Assembly (NCBI GenBank): GCA_944392335.1
Contig: CALXWJ010000021.1
Coordinates: 124,001-188,000, forward strand
Direction of reading: 5' to 3'
DNA length: 64,000 nucleotides
Source: an uncultured Clostridia bacterium
GTDB lineage: Bacteria; Bacillota; Clostridia; UBA1381
Positions 52,793 through 62,372 of the stretch are shown here, piece by piece. Every line of letters starts with the position of its first letter. The stretch's first letter is position 1. The notes beneath the pieces were generated by a model. The model was not told the origin of the DNA. It saw nothing but the letters and a program-made list of their open reading frames with translations, and did not search any database. Position numbers and translations under genes: made by a program.

Positions 52793-53206
52793 TTATAAAA
52801 TCATAAAAAAAGTTCCTGCTGTAATAAATAAAACTCCAATAATAGATTTAATATTAAGCTGTTCATGCAAAAAAATCACTGCAAATAAAATTGTAATAAC
52901 TATACTAAATTTATCAACCGGAACTACTTTTGATGCATCACCCAACTGAAGTGCTTTATAATAGCACATCCACGACGCGCCTGTTGCAAGTCCCGACAAA
53001 ATTAAAAAAATCCAGCTTTTTTTGCTAATCTCCCCTATTCCTCCTTGTGTACCGGTTATAAAAACCATTCCCCACGCCATTATTACAACAACGACCGTCC
53101 GGATCGCTGTGGCAAGATTTGAACTCACGTTTTCAATACCCACTTTTGCAAGTATTGATGTTGCGGCCGCAAATACCGATGAAAGCAGCGCCAAAACGAA
53201 CCACAT
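52793..53206 (-). CDS. EamA-like single-domain DMT transporter
   Basis: 137 residues, five helices, one EamA unit: VFAAATSILAKVGIENVSS near 10-28, SGLATGASWMCYYKALQLGDASKVVPVDKFSIVI near 70-103, FLHEQLNIKSIIGVLFITAGTFFMI at the end. Usual members carry two units; this one must act as a dimer. Substrate unknown. Start at 53206 because AGAGGTG lies 6 bases upstream; the ORF start at 53215 is inside this site. Confidence 0.85.
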   Translation of the reverse strand: MWFVLALLSSVFAAATSILAKVGIENVSSNLATAIRTVVVVIMAWGMVFITGTQGGIGEISKKSWIFLILSGLATGASWMCYYKALQLGDASKVVPVDKFSIVITILFAVIFLHEQLNIKSIIGVLFITAGTFFMIL

Positions 53207-53395
53207 AAATAACACCTCTTATTTTTATTAAAATATTTTTTTTAGCGTATCACATTTAGCTTTTAAAGTCAATAGAAAAAATATTATTATATTTATTATA
53301 AAATATCATAATATATCGAATTTTGTTATTTTATCCAAATAAGCTTTTATTTTGTCTTTAATATATGTAAATATAACCATATTTAACATTCTTCC

Positions 53396-53424
53396 TTGAA
53401 TAAAATACTGAAATATGATATAAT
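53396..53424 (+). promoter_or_regulatory. Promoter of the PTS-IIC-like gene
   Basis: TTGAAT (53396-53401), 17-bp spacer, TATAAT (53419-53424), followed by a hairpin AACAGC / GCTGTT at 53483-53501 in the leader without a clear T-tract. Confidence 0.55.
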
Positions 53425-53538
53425 TATTTGGAAATTTATATATGTAAACATAATAAGACAGCATCAGCATAACGACTGTTTCAACAGCTTATACTGCTGT
53501 TTAATCCGGGCAACTAAAAATTTATGCGGAGGAAGCCA

Positions 53539-54591
53539 ATGAAAGAATTTTTAAAAAAGAAAAATATTGAGATCTCAGTAAAAAGATATCTTATTGATGC
53601 AATGGGTGCAATGGCACAGGGTTTATTTGCTTCGTTATTGATCGGGACAATAATATCTACCATCGGATCCCAATTGGGAATATCCGTTCTTGAACAGATA
53701 GGCGGATTTGCAAAATCGGTATCAGGAGCTGCCATGGCAGTTGCGATTGGATATTCCCTTCAAGCTCCTCCTTTGGTGTTGTTTTCTCTTTTGGCGGTAG
53801 GTTATGCTTCAAACGATCTCGGCGGTGCAGGCGGCCCTCTTTCTGTTTTTGTTATCGCCATAATCAGTACGGAGTTCGGAAAAGCAGTAAGCAAGGAGAC
53901 AAAAATAGATATCCTGGTAACCCCTTTGGTGACGATTTTGATCGGTGCGTCATTATCGATTGCAGTAGCGCCGTATATAGGAGCTGCTGCAACCGCAGTG
54001 GGAAGCGCAATTATGTGGGCTACTGAATTACAACCGTTTGTTATGGGTATTATAGTATCTGTATTGGTCGGTATCGCGCTTACACTCCCTATCAGCAGCG
54101 CCGCAATCTGTTCTGCATTTGGTCTTGTAGGTCTTGCCGGAGGGGCGGCTTTAGCCGGCTGCTGCGCGCAGATGGTAGGTTTTGCCGTAATGAGTTACCG
54201 TGAAAACAAGGTAGGCGGTTTGGTTGCTCAGGGTATAGGTACAAGTATGCTTCAAATGGGTAACATTGTAAAAAATCCTAAAATATGGATTCCGCCCATT
54301 ATTACCTCAGCAATTACAGGTCCGATAGCTACCTGTGTGTTCAAGCTGCAAATGAACGGCCCTGCCGTTTCATCCGGTATGGGAACATGCGGTTTTGTCG
54401 GACAGATAGGCGTATACACAGGCTGGGTAAATGATATTGCCAACGGACTTAAAGCATCCATTACACCGTTTGACATAATCGGTCTTATTCTCATATCCTT
54501 TATTTTACCCGCCGTTATAACCTGGATTTTAGGATATATATTAAGAAAGATAAATTGGATCAAAAAAGATGATCTGAAATTGGATTTGTAA
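53539..54591 (+). CDS. PTS_EIIC_2-type membrane protein (PfoR-like)
   Basis: 350 residues with about ten hydrophobic segments and many small residues (LIGTIISTIGSQLGISVLE, GGAGGPLSVFVIAI, MLQMGNIVKNPKIWIPPI, MNGPAVSSGMGTCGFVGQIGVYTGW). This matches the PfoR / PTS IIC type 2 family. No IIA or IIB gene is near, so true PTS transport is uncertain; the Clostridium perfringens namesake was first described as a regulator. Start 53539: GCGGAGG is 6 bases upstream, while the ATG at 53524 lies within this site. Confidence 0.85.
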   Translation: MKEFLKKKNIEISVKRYLIDAMGAMAQGLFASLLIGTIISTIGSQLGISVLEQIGGFAKSVSGAAMAVAIGYSLQAPPLVLFSLLAVGYASNDLGGAGGPLSVFVIAIISTEFGKAVSKETKIDILVTPLVTILIGASLSIAVAPYIGAAATAVGSAIMWATELQPFVMGIIVSVLVGIALTLPISSAAICSAFGLVGLAGGAALAGCCAQMVGFAVMSYRENKVGGLVAQGIGTSMLQMGNIVKNPKIWIPPIITSAITGPIATCVFKLQMNGPAVSSGMGTCGFVGQIGVYTGWVNDIANGLKASITPFDIIGLILISFILPAVITWILGYILRKINWIKKDDLKLDL

Positions 54592-54596
54592 CCGAA

Positions 54597-54648
54597 TATT
54601 TATGGAATCCGCTTCCGATTATGGCAAAGACATCTTATCAGCAGTTAC
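54597..54648 (+). repeat. Interspersed structured repeat, copy J (3' part only)
   Basis: The ATATTTATGGAATCCGC start, CCGATTATGGC and the GACATCTTATCAGCAGTTA end are recognised; only the last hairpin region is kept. It starts 5 bases after the PTS-IIC stop codon. Confidence 0.6.
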
Positions 54649-54743
54649 AGATCAAATAATCAATTATATTGTTATCCCTCAGAATCTACATAGTCTCTGT
54701 TTAATAATATTAAACAGACAATAAAACAGTAAGGAATGATCAA

Positions 54744-56024
54744 ATGTTTACGGATAAAGCAAAAATTTTTATAAAAGCCGGGAACGGCGGAAACGGCGCT
54801 ATTGCATTTCACAGGGAAAAATATGTCGCTGCCGGCGGTCCTGACGGCGGTGACGGCGGCAAAGGCGGAAACGTGATTTTCCGTGTAGATCCGGGGATGT
54901 CTACTCTTATGGATTTTAAATACAAGAGAAAATACATTGCCAAGAACGGTCAGGACGGTATGGGTAAACGGTGCAACGGCAAAAACGGAGAAAATATTAT
55001 TATTCTTGTTCCGCAAGGAACAATCGTGCGTGACGCGGCTTCAGGAAGGATTATTGCCGATTTATCTGAGCTTAATAAAGACGTCATATTGGCAAAAGGC
55101 GGAAACGGCGGTTGGGGCAATGCACATTTTGCAACGGCAACCCGTCAGACACCCAACTTTGCAAAAAACGGACAAAAAGGCAATGAAAGAGAAATAATAT
55201 TGGAATTAAAGCTTCTCGCCGATGCGGGGCTTGTAGGCTTTCCCAATGTCGGTAAATCAACTTTGTTATCAAGGACAACAAAAGCAAATCCAAAAATCGC
55301 AAACTATCACTTTACTACTCTTGAGCCAAATCTCGGAGTTGTGGAAATCGGTGAGCATATGAGCTTTGTTTTGGCGGATATTCCGGGAATTGTAGAAGGG
55401 GCAAGTGAAGGAGTCGGCCTCGGTCATGATTTTTTGAGACATATAGAAAGAACCCGTTTACTCATTCATGTTGTTGATGTATCGTCGATTGAAGGACGAG
55501 ACCCCATTGAGGATTTTCATACTATTAATAATGAACTGTCCAAATACAACATTGAATTGGAAAAACGTCCTCAGATCGTTGCCGCAAATAAAATCGATAT
55601 TATCCAGGATATGGAAGTTTATGAGAAATTTAAAAAAGAAATCAAAAAACTCGGTTATCCCTTGTTTGAAATATCTGCCGCAACCGGAAAAGGCGTTAAT
55701 GAATTGATGAAATATACCTTTGAGCAGTTAAACAAGCTGCCGCCGATTTTAACATATGAACCTGAAATGGAAATTGACGAAGGATTTGAAATAGACAATA
55801 CCGATATAGGATTCAGCATTACAAAAGAAGACAATGTTTATGTTGTTTCGGGCAGCTGGATAGAGGCTGTTGGAGGAAGCATAAACTTTTCGGATGAAGA
55901 AAGCCTTCAATATTTCCAAAGAGCTTTAAAAAACCGCGGAGTGATCGACGCTTTGATAGATGCCGGCATCAAAGAAGGAGAAACCGTCAGAATAGGTGAT
56001 CTCGAATTTGATTTTGTATGGTAA
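54744..56024 (+). CDS. obgE: GTPase Obg
   Basis: 426 residues, large essential GTPase linked to ribosome assembly and stress. N-terminal glycine-rich Obg fold (KAGNGGNGAIAFHREKYVAAGGPDGGDGGKGG near 14-44), GTPase domain with P-loop GFPNVGKSTLL near 165-175, ADIPGIVEGA near 212 and NKID near 283, then the OCT domain at the end that is typical of Firmicutes. AAGGAATG site. First gene of the run to mltG, tadA and further. Confidence 0.97.
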   Translation: MFTDKAKIFIKAGNGGNGAIAFHREKYVAAGGPDGGDGGKGGNVIFRVDPGMSTLMDFKYKRKYIAKNGQDGMGKRCNGKNGENIIILVPQGTIVRDAASGRIIADLSELNKDVILAKGGNGGWGNAHFATATRQTPNFAKNGQKGNEREIILELKLLADAGLVGFPNVGKSTLLSRTTKANPKIANYHFTTLEPNLGVVEIGEHMSFVLADIPGIVEGASEGVGLGHDFLRHIERTRLLIHVVDVSSIEGRDPIEDFHTINNELSKYNIELEKRPQIVAANKIDIIQDMEVYEKFKKEIKKLGYPLFEISAATGKGVNELMKYTFEQLNKLPPILTYEPEMEIDEGFEIDNTDIGFSITKEDNVYVVSGSWIEAVGGSINFSDEESLQYFQRALKNRGVIDALIDAGIKEGETVRIGDLEFDFVW

Positions 56025-56102
56025 AGATGATTTTATACAATAAACTTTTTATCCGTCATATAAATAAATGCCGAATATTATGACAGAACGGAGGGAATTA
56101 TT

Positions 56103-57116
56103 TTGCATGAGAAAAAAATAAACAAAAAACTTTTAAAATGGATCGCAGTAATAATATTTATAATTGTACTCATTATACTAACAATAAGTATATTTGGTTT
56201 TTCCAATAATCTTACGGAAAATAAGACAGTAACCATTGAAGAAGGCGCCACCACGCCGCAGATTGCCGAAATACTTAAAGAAGAAAATGTAATTTCAAGC
56301 AAAATGATGTTTTTGTTAAAGGTCAGATTATCAGACTATAACGGTCAGTTAAAATACGGGGAATTTGAATTTTCACCGGATGACAGCTATGACGACGTTA
56401 TAGAAATAATCGCAACAAAAGGTGCGTTGAAAAACACAATAACAGTTACCATCCCAGAAGGCTATTCAATCGAAAAGATCGTTGACAAATTATGTGAAAG
56501 CGGGCTTAGTGTACGAATGGATTACGAAAGCGCCTTAAAAGACGACTATGATTATGAATTTCTTGATATGATAGATCCGCCGGATGATTGTTTTTACAGA
56601 TTGGAAGGCTTTCTTTTCCCATCCACATATGAATTTTATGCTGACGCATCCGCCCATGAAATAATTGACAGAATGCTGGGCGAATTTGAAAAGCAGTATA
56701 AAACGGTCTCATCATCTTATGACAATTTATTTGAAATAATTACAAAAGCATCTTTAATTGAACGTGAGGCAAAAGTCGATGCGGACAGGGCAAAAATTGC
56801 CGGAGTCATCGAAAACCGACTCAACGCTGATATGCTTCTTCAGATTGACGCAACCGTTATTTATGCCATTTCTCAAGGCAAATATGATATTGACAGAGTA
56901 TTGTATGAGGATCTTGAATATGACTCTCCCTACAATACATATAAATATAAAGGTCTGCCGATAGGCCCCATTGCATGTCCCGGTATCGATTCAATAAAAG
57001 CTGCGGTAAATCCGGAAAAACATGATTATTACTATTACAGGGTCGATACAAGCAAAAACGACGGCAGTCACATATTTACACAAACGTACGATGAACATGT
57101 GAACGCAAATCAATAA
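56103..57116 (+). CDS. mltG: Endolytic murein transglycosylase
   Basis: 337 residues; cuts nascent glycan strands and so ends their growth. One membrane helix at 15-35, a LysM-like part (TVTIPEGYSIEKIVDKLCES), then the catalytic YceG domain with the Glu in ASLIEREAK (about 219) and the long conserved end YKGLPIGPIACPGIDSIKAA and HIFTQTYDEH. Starts with TTG after GGAGGG. Between obgE and tadA. Confidence 0.95.
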   Translation: MHEKKINKKLLKWIAVIIFIIVLIILTISIFGFSNNLTENKTVTIEEGATTPQIAEILKEENVISSKMMFLLKVRLSDYNGQLKYGEFEFSPDDSYDDVIEIIATKGALKNTITVTIPEGYSIEKIVDKLCESGLSVRMDYESALKDDYDYEFLDMIDPPDDCFYRLEGFLFPSTYEFYADASAHEIIDRMLGEFEKQYKTVSSSYDNLFEIITKASLIEREAKVDADRAKIAGVIENRLNADMLLQIDATVIYAISQGKYDIDRVLYEDLEYDSPYNTYKYKGLPIGPIACPGIDSIKAAVNPEKHDYYYYRVDTSKNDGSHIFTQTYDEHVNANQ

Positions 57117-57124
57117 TAGAAAAA

Positions 57125-57604
57125 ATGGAATATAAAAGAAAATTTATGATCGCAGCATTAAAACAAGCCAAAAAAGCTGCCGATATCAATGAAACCCCCA
57201 TCGGAGCCGTTATCGTCCATAACGGAACAATCATTGCACGCGGATACAACAAACGTGAAACCAAAAAAAATTGTTTATGTCATGCAGAAATCATTGCAAT
57301 TAACAAAGCATGCAAAAAGCTCGGCGGATGGAGGCTGCCCGAATGTGATATGTATGTTACCCTGGAGCCGTGTCCAATGTGCGCCGGAGCAATTATTTCC
57401 GCCAGGATTGACAATTTATATTTTGGTGCATATGATTATAAATCAGGCTGTGCCGGAAGTGTTATCGACTTGTTTGAAAAAAATAAATTTAACCATAACG
57501 TTAACGTCTCGGGCGGCCATATGATATCCGAATGCGCGGATGTTATATCTGATTTTTTCAAAGATTTAAGAAAGAAAAAAAGGGATTTGAATAAAAATGG
57601 CTAA
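57125..57604 (+). CDS. tadA: tRNA-specific adenosine deaminase
   Basis: Converts A34 to inosine in tRNA-Arg(ACG), whose gene is at 19720 in this window. 159 residues. Zinc site: HAEIIAI near 58 with the proton-shuttle Glu, and the two Cys in EPCPMCAGAI near 83-92. 8 bases after mltG; start ATG with a weak site (AATAGAAAAA), probably coupled. Confidence 0.96.
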   Translation: MEYKRKFMIAALKQAKKAADINETPIGAVIVHNGTIIARGYNKRETKKNCLCHAEIIAINKACKKLGGWRLPECDMYVTLEPCPMCAGAIISARIDNLYFGAYDYKSGCAGSVIDLFEKNKFNHNVNVSGGHMISECADVISDFFKDLRKKKRDLNKNG

Positions 57605-57629
57605 TAATATATTTACTGGAGGTCTCTGT

Positions 57630-57737
57630 ATGCATTTTTCAAAAAAACAAGTAAGAATAATTTGTATTGTAATAGCAATCGCCATGATTTTTACAATCGG
57701 TATAAGTATCTTTGCCACTATCAGTTCAGTGGCATAA
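57630..57737 (+). CDS. 35-residue single-helix membrane protein, Prli42/DUF4044-like
   Basis: Reads MHFSKKQVRIICIVIAIAMI and continues to a Val-Ala end; basic N-terminus and one membrane helix from about 10 to 28. TGGAGG 7 bases upstream and a terminator 14 bases after the stop show it is a real gene. The length, charge and helix match the tiny proteins such as Prli42 (stress sensor anchor) and DUF4044 of Firmicutes; I cannot tell which from so few residues. Confidence 0.75.
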   Translation: MHFSKKQVRIICIVIAIAMIFTIGISIFATISSVA

Positions 57738-57750
57738 TTATAATGAAAAA

Positions 57751-57778
57751 AATGCGGATATATTGGAATATCTGCATT
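57751..57778 (+). terminator. Terminator after the small membrane protein
   Basis: AATGCGGATAT / ATATCTGCATT, 11-bp stem with a G-U pair and a 6-base loop, followed by TTTTATT. Confidence 0.8.
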
Positions 57779-57880
57779 TTTTATTGCAATTTTTTGGAAA
57801 TTGGGGTATAATAAAGCTATAAAAATATACGAAATTCATATTAAAGATTTTAAGTCTGTCTGTGCGGCATGGAGGAAGAA

Positions 57881-60538
57881 ATGAAAAAATTATTGATAAT
57901 AGATTCAAACAGCATAATAAACAGAGCGTTTTACGGAGTAAGATATTTAAGTGCAAAAGACGGCACTCCCACAAATGCAGTCTACGGTTTTTTAAATACC
58001 CTTTTTAAACTCATCGAAGAGATAAGACCCGATTATATCTGCACTGCATATGACCTTAAGGCCCCCACATTCCGTCATAAAATGTATTCGGAATATAAAG
58101 CGCAAAGAAAACCCATGCCCGACGGATTAAAAGTTCAAATCCCCATTTCAAAAAAAATATTGAACGCGATGAATATAAAAAGTTTTGAATATGAGGGCTA
58201 TGAAGCTGATGACATTATAGGTACCGTTTCCAAAATATGCGATGACAATGGTGTTGAATGTTATATTGCTACCGGTGATAAAGATGATTTGCAGCTTGCA
58301 TCCGATAAAACAAAAGTCATATTGACTGTGACCAAAAGCGGAGTAAATGAGACAATATACTATGATGAATCAGCCGTTATCGAAAAGTATCATGTAACAC
58401 CAAAAGAATTTATAGACATTAAAGCTCTTATGGGCGACCAATCCGACAACATTCCCGGAGTCAGCGGCATAGGTGAAAAAACTGCTGTTTCTTTAATAGA
58501 AAAATATAAATCAATTGAATATATATATGAGCACATAGACGAAATCGATTTAAAGGGCGCCATGTTAAAAAAGATCGTCGACGGAAAAGGATCTGCTTTT
58601 ATGAGCAAAACACTTGCAACTATTATACGTGACGTTCCAATTTCATTTGATTTTTCAGAGTGTGAATTCGGCGGCCGCGTTTGTGATTGTGCCACACCGG
58701 AGGTTTTTGGTATTTTAAACAGTCTTAACCTTAACAGCATCATAAAAAGGCTTGATTTTTCAGACACAGATATTTCAGGGACAATTTCTGAGGATATTTA
58801 CAAAGACACACAAATCAATGAAATAAGCTCCGCCGAGGAATTAGACAAGTTTATCGCAACCATTTCCGGCAAACTGTCTTTTATCTGTGAATTCAACGGG
58901 GATGAACTCTCATCAATAGCATTTGCAAACGGAAAAAATGCTGTTGGCATGGACTTATATAATGTAGATACAAAAGTGATCCTTCCGATACTAAACGAGC
59001 TTTTTAAGCGCAAAGACATTAAACTGTATACTGCCAATGCAAAGGAATGTTTTGTAAAATTAAATAATATTATAGATTTTCCAGATATAAGCTATGACGT
59101 TGAAATTGCCGCATATCTTATCAATCCCGCAAAAAGCGAATACAGCATAGCATCTCTTATACGTGATTATTTTAACATTGAAATTGATGCGAAAACAGAA
59201 TCAAAACAAATGTCTATATTCGACTCAAACGCTGATTTGACTGTAATATGCAAAAAAGCTTTGGCAATTGAACCCCTTTATAAAAAAACAAGCGAATTGC
59301 TTGAAAAAAACAAACAAAATTATTTATATAATGAAATTGAGCTCCCCTTGATAAGGGTCCTTGCCGATATGCAGATATACGGAATTAAAATAGATAAAGA
59401 GCAGCTGAATGAATTCTCAAAACAGCTTGATGCAAAAATAAAAAACCTTACTGCGGAAATTTATGATCTTTCAGGTGAAGAATTTAATATTAATTCTCCC
59501 AAGCAGCTGGGTGTGATACTTTTTGAAAAATTAGGCTTGAAATCATTCAAAAAAACAAAAACAGGTTATTCTACCGGTATTGAGGTTTTGGAAAAGCTCC
59601 GTAATGCACATCCTATAATAGAGCTGCTTATTGAATACAGACAGCTTACAAAACTAAAAAGCACCTATTGCGACGGTCTTTTGCCCGTTATTGATCCTTC
59701 GACAGGGAGAATACATTCTCAATTCAATCAGACCGTTACCGTAACAGGAAGAATAAGCTCAACTGAACCCAATATGCAGAATATTCCCGTCAGAACAAAA
59801 TTGGGACGGGAGCTCAGAAAAATGTTTATAGCCGAAAATGATGATTATATTTTGGTCGATGCGGATTATTCACAGATCGAATTAAGAGTCCTTGCCCATA
59901 TTGCAAATGATAAAACAATGATCGACGCTTTTAAAAATGACGAGGACATCCATGCCGTTACAGCATCACAGGTACTCGGTATTCCCCTTTTTGAGGTTAC
60001 TCCGGAGCAAAGAAGCTCTGCAAAAGCCGTAAATTTCGGTATAGTATATGGAATAGGAGAATACAGTCTTTCACAGGATCTAAAAATTCCGGTAAAAGAA
60101 GCAAAGGCATATATTAATGCGTATCTTGAAAAATATCACGGTGTACGCGAATACATGGAAAAAATAAAATCAGATGCCGAAAAAAACGGATATGTAAAGA
60201 CAATGATGAACAGGATCCGCTATATTCCCGAGCTGAAATCAACCAATCATAATATACATGCTTTCGGAGAAAGAGTTGCCCTGAATACCCCTATACAGGG
60301 CAGTGCTGCAGACATTATCAAGCTTGCAATGGTCAAGGTCCACAAACGTCTGATAAAAGAAAACCTGAGATCACGTCTGATCCTGCAGGTACATGACGAG
60401 CTTATTATTGAAGCGCTGAAGGATGAAGAAGAAGAGGTAAAAAAACTGCTTCGTGAGGAAATGGAAAATGCGGTTCAGCTAAACGTACCATTAAAGGTAG
60501 ACATGTCGTGCGGTTACAGCTGGTATGATGCAAAGTGA
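57881..60538 (+). CDS. polA: DNA polymerase I
   Basis: 885 residues: 5' nuclease (DSNSIINRAFYG at 8, DKDDLQL near 136, DNIPGVSGIGEKTA near 192), a degenerate 3'-5' exonuclease domain and the polymerase (DADYSQIELRVLAHI near 660, KAVNFGIVYG near 712, QVHDELIIEA near 833). In the middle domain the usual first DxE reads CEFNGDEL, so the proofreading site is gone, as in most Gram-positive PolA. Start at 57881 after GGAGGAAG. Repairs gaps and removes RNA primers. Stop overlaps the cca gene. Confidence 0.97.
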   Translation: MKKLLIIDSNSIINRAFYGVRYLSAKDGTPTNAVYGFLNTLFKLIEEIRPDYICTAYDLKAPTFRHKMYSEYKAQRKPMPDGLKVQIPISKKILNAMNIKSFEYEGYEADDIIGTVSKICDDNGVECYIATGDKDDLQLASDKTKVILTVTKSGVNETIYYDESAVIEKYHVTPKEFIDIKALMGDQSDNIPGVSGIGEKTAVSLIEKYKSIEYIYEHIDEIDLKGAMLKKIVDGKGSAFMSKTLATIIRDVPISFDFSECEFGGRVCDCATPEVFGILNSLNLNSIIKRLDFSDTDISGTISEDIYKDTQINEISSAEELDKFIATISGKLSFICEFNGDELSSIAFANGKNAVGMDLYNVDTKVILPILNELFKRKDIKLYTANAKECFVKLNNIIDFPDISYDVEIAAYLINPAKSEYSIASLIRDYFNIEIDAKTESKQMSIFDSNADLTVICKKALAIEPLYKKTSELLEKNKQNYLYNEIELPLIRVLADMQIYGIKIDKEQLNEFSKQLDAKIKNLTAEIYDLSGEEFNINSPKQLGVILFEKLGLKSFKKTKTGYSTGIEVLEKLRNAHPIIELLIEYRQLTKLKSTYCDGLLPVIDPSTGRIHSQFNQTVTVTGRISSTEPNMQNIPVRTKLGRELRKMFIAENDDYILVDADYSQIELRVLAHIANDKTMIDAFKNDEDIHAVTASQVLGIPLFEVTPEQRSSAKAVNFGIVYGIGEYSLSQDLKIPVKEAKAYINAYLEKYHGVREYMEKIKSDAEKNGYVKTMMNRIRYIPELKSTNHNIHAFGERVALNTPIQGSAADIIKLAMVKVHKRLIKENLRSRLILQVHDELIIEALKDEEEEVKKLLREEMENAVQLNVPLKVDMSCGYSWYDAK

Positions 60539-61785
60539 GTGATATTATGTTTTTGCCCGAAAATGTAAAATATATAATAAAAAGACTTGAAGAACACGGT
60601 TTTTGCGCATATGCGGTAGGCGGATGCGTACGGGACACGCTTCTTGATGCAAAACCGAATGATTGGGATATATGTACGAATGCGCTTCCCAAGGATACCG
60701 TTAACATATTTTCTGACTACACAGTTGTTAAAACAGGTATCAGGCACGGGACAATTATGGTTATTATTGACCGCGAACCATTTGAAATAACGACTTTCCG
60801 AATTGACGGCAGATATTATGACAACAGACATCCCGACAAGGTTACGTTTGTAAATAATTTAAAAGAAGATTTAAAACGCCGTGACTTTACCATAAACGCA
60901 ATGGCATACAACGATAAAACAGGTATATGTGATTATTTTGGGGGCATCAACGATTTAAAAAACAAAATCATACGATGTGTGGGGGACCCCGACAAGCGGT
61001 TTACCGAAGATGCTTTAAGGATAATCAGGGCCGTTCGCTTTTCAGCACAGCTCGGGTTTAATATCGATGAACGGACAGAACTGAGTATCCATAAAAACAA
61101 AGGTCTATTGTCAGGCATATCGAGGGAACGAATAAAAAATGAATTTGTAAAAATACTTATGTCAAATGATTATAATGTATACTATAAATACAAAGATATA
61201 TTCTTGATATTTACGCATAATATTTGTGCAGACATAAATTTTTACAAAATTATTTCCGCTCTCCCCCCTATTCTTTCGGTGAGGCTGACAGCTTTTATCT
61301 TATACGGATCAAAATATCATAACAAAACCGCTTTAATTGAATTGTCAAAAATTTTTTTGTATGATCTAAAGTTCGATAAAAAAACAATTAAACATATCTG
61401 TTGTTTGATAAGAAATTATGACATAAATATAACCAACGATTTAAAAATACTCAGAAAAATACTTTCGGAAATTGATCACAACGTACTATACGATATATTA
61501 ACCTTAAAAATAGCCGGTGCAAAGAATGATAGTGAATCGCTGCTTTATAAAAATGCATTGAATAAAATATGCTATATAAAAGAAAATAATATATGCACAA
61601 AAGTTTCGGAGCTAAACATAAATGGTAATGACTTAATTGAACATGGTCTTTCTGACGGCAAAAAAACAGGTATTCTTTTAAAAAAAATATTAAATACTTT
61701 AATTGAAGAGGATCTGGAAAATAAAAAGGAAATATTGATAAAAACAGCTATTAAAATAGCACGTGGATCGGAGGAATGGAATTGA
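60535..61785 (+). CDS. cca: CCA tRNA nucleotidyltransferase / poly(A) polymerase family
   Basis: 416 residues, class II nucleotidyltransferase. The template site is AYAVGGCVRDTLLDAKPNDWD near 23-43 with the two Asp; FTINAMAYN near 119 and the RNA-binding region DPDKRFTEDALRIIRAVRFSAQLGF near 144-168. Most likely repairs CCA ends. It starts with GTG 60535 overlapping polA by 4 bases, or ATG 60547. Its end overlaps coaE. Poly(A) polymerase cannot be excluded. Confidence 0.92.
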   Translation: MSDIMFLPENVKYIIKRLEEHGFCAYAVGGCVRDTLLDAKPNDWDICTNALPKDTVNIFSDYTVVKTGIRHGTIMVIIDREPFEITTFRIDGRYYDNRHPDKVTFVNNLKEDLKRRDFTINAMAYNDKTGICDYFGGINDLKNKIIRCVGDPDKRFTEDALRIIRAVRFSAQLGFNIDERTELSIHKNKGLLSGISRERIKNEFVKILMSNDYNVYYKYKDIFLIFTHNICADINFYKIISALPPILSVRLTAFILYGSKYHNKTALIELSKIFLYDLKFDKKTIKHICCLIRNYDINITNDLKILRKILSEIDHNVLYDILTLKIAGAKNDSESLLYKNALNKICYIKENNICTKVSELNINGNDLIEHGLSDGKKTGILLKKILNTLIEEDLENKKEILIKTAIKIARGSEEWN

Positions 61786-62372
61786 TAATACTTGGAATAA
61801 CCGGAGGTTCCGGCTGCGGAAAAACTACCGTCAGCGAATATTTTAAAGACCATGGGATCGATGTTATAGATACCGATAAAATTGCCAGATTGATCGTAGA
61901 GCCAAAGCAGCCTGCTTTGACGGAAATAAAAAATACTTTCGGCAATGAATATATTTTCCCTGACGGCACACTCAACAGGAAAAAATTAGGTAATTATGTA
62001 TTTTCTCATCCCGAAAAAATAGAAATTTTAAATAAGATAACACATAAATACATAACGGACTACGTTGACTCATATATTAATGGATATAACGGTGAAATTA
62101 TAGGCATAGACGGAGCAGCTCTCATTGAAAGCGGTATTGATTCCAAATGTGATTATATATTATCAGTCCTTTCTGATAAAAAGATACGTGCCAAAAGGAT
62201 AATGGAACGCGACCATCTGACCGAATATGAGGCAAATTGCCGAATTTCTGCTCAAAAAGATGACACTTTTTATATTGAAAATTCTGATTTCTTGGTGTAT
62301 AATAATAATAACATAACAAATTTACATAATCAATTGAAAAATATTCTAAAAAATATAAGGAGTAAGCTTTGA
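61782..62372 (+). CDS. coaE: Dephospho-CoA kinase
   Basis: 196 residues; last step of CoA synthesis. P-loop ITGGSGCGKTTVSEYF near 5-20, DTDKIAR near 31 and the LID region DKKIRAKRIMERDHLTEYEA near 128-147. TTG 61782 has GGAGGA 7 bases before it; ATG 61776 is two bases from that site and less likely. The stop codon overlaps the TTG of the next gene by 4 bases. Confidence 0.95.
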   Translation: MIILGITGGSGCGKTTVSEYFKDHGIDVIDTDKIARLIVEPKQPALTEIKNTFGNEYIFPDGTLNRKKLGNYVFSHPEKIEILNKITHKYITDYVDSYINGYNGEIIGIDGAALIESGIDSKCDYILSVLSDKKIRAKRIMERDHLTEYEANCRISAQKDDTFYIENSDFLVYNNNNITNLHNQLKNILKNIRSKL

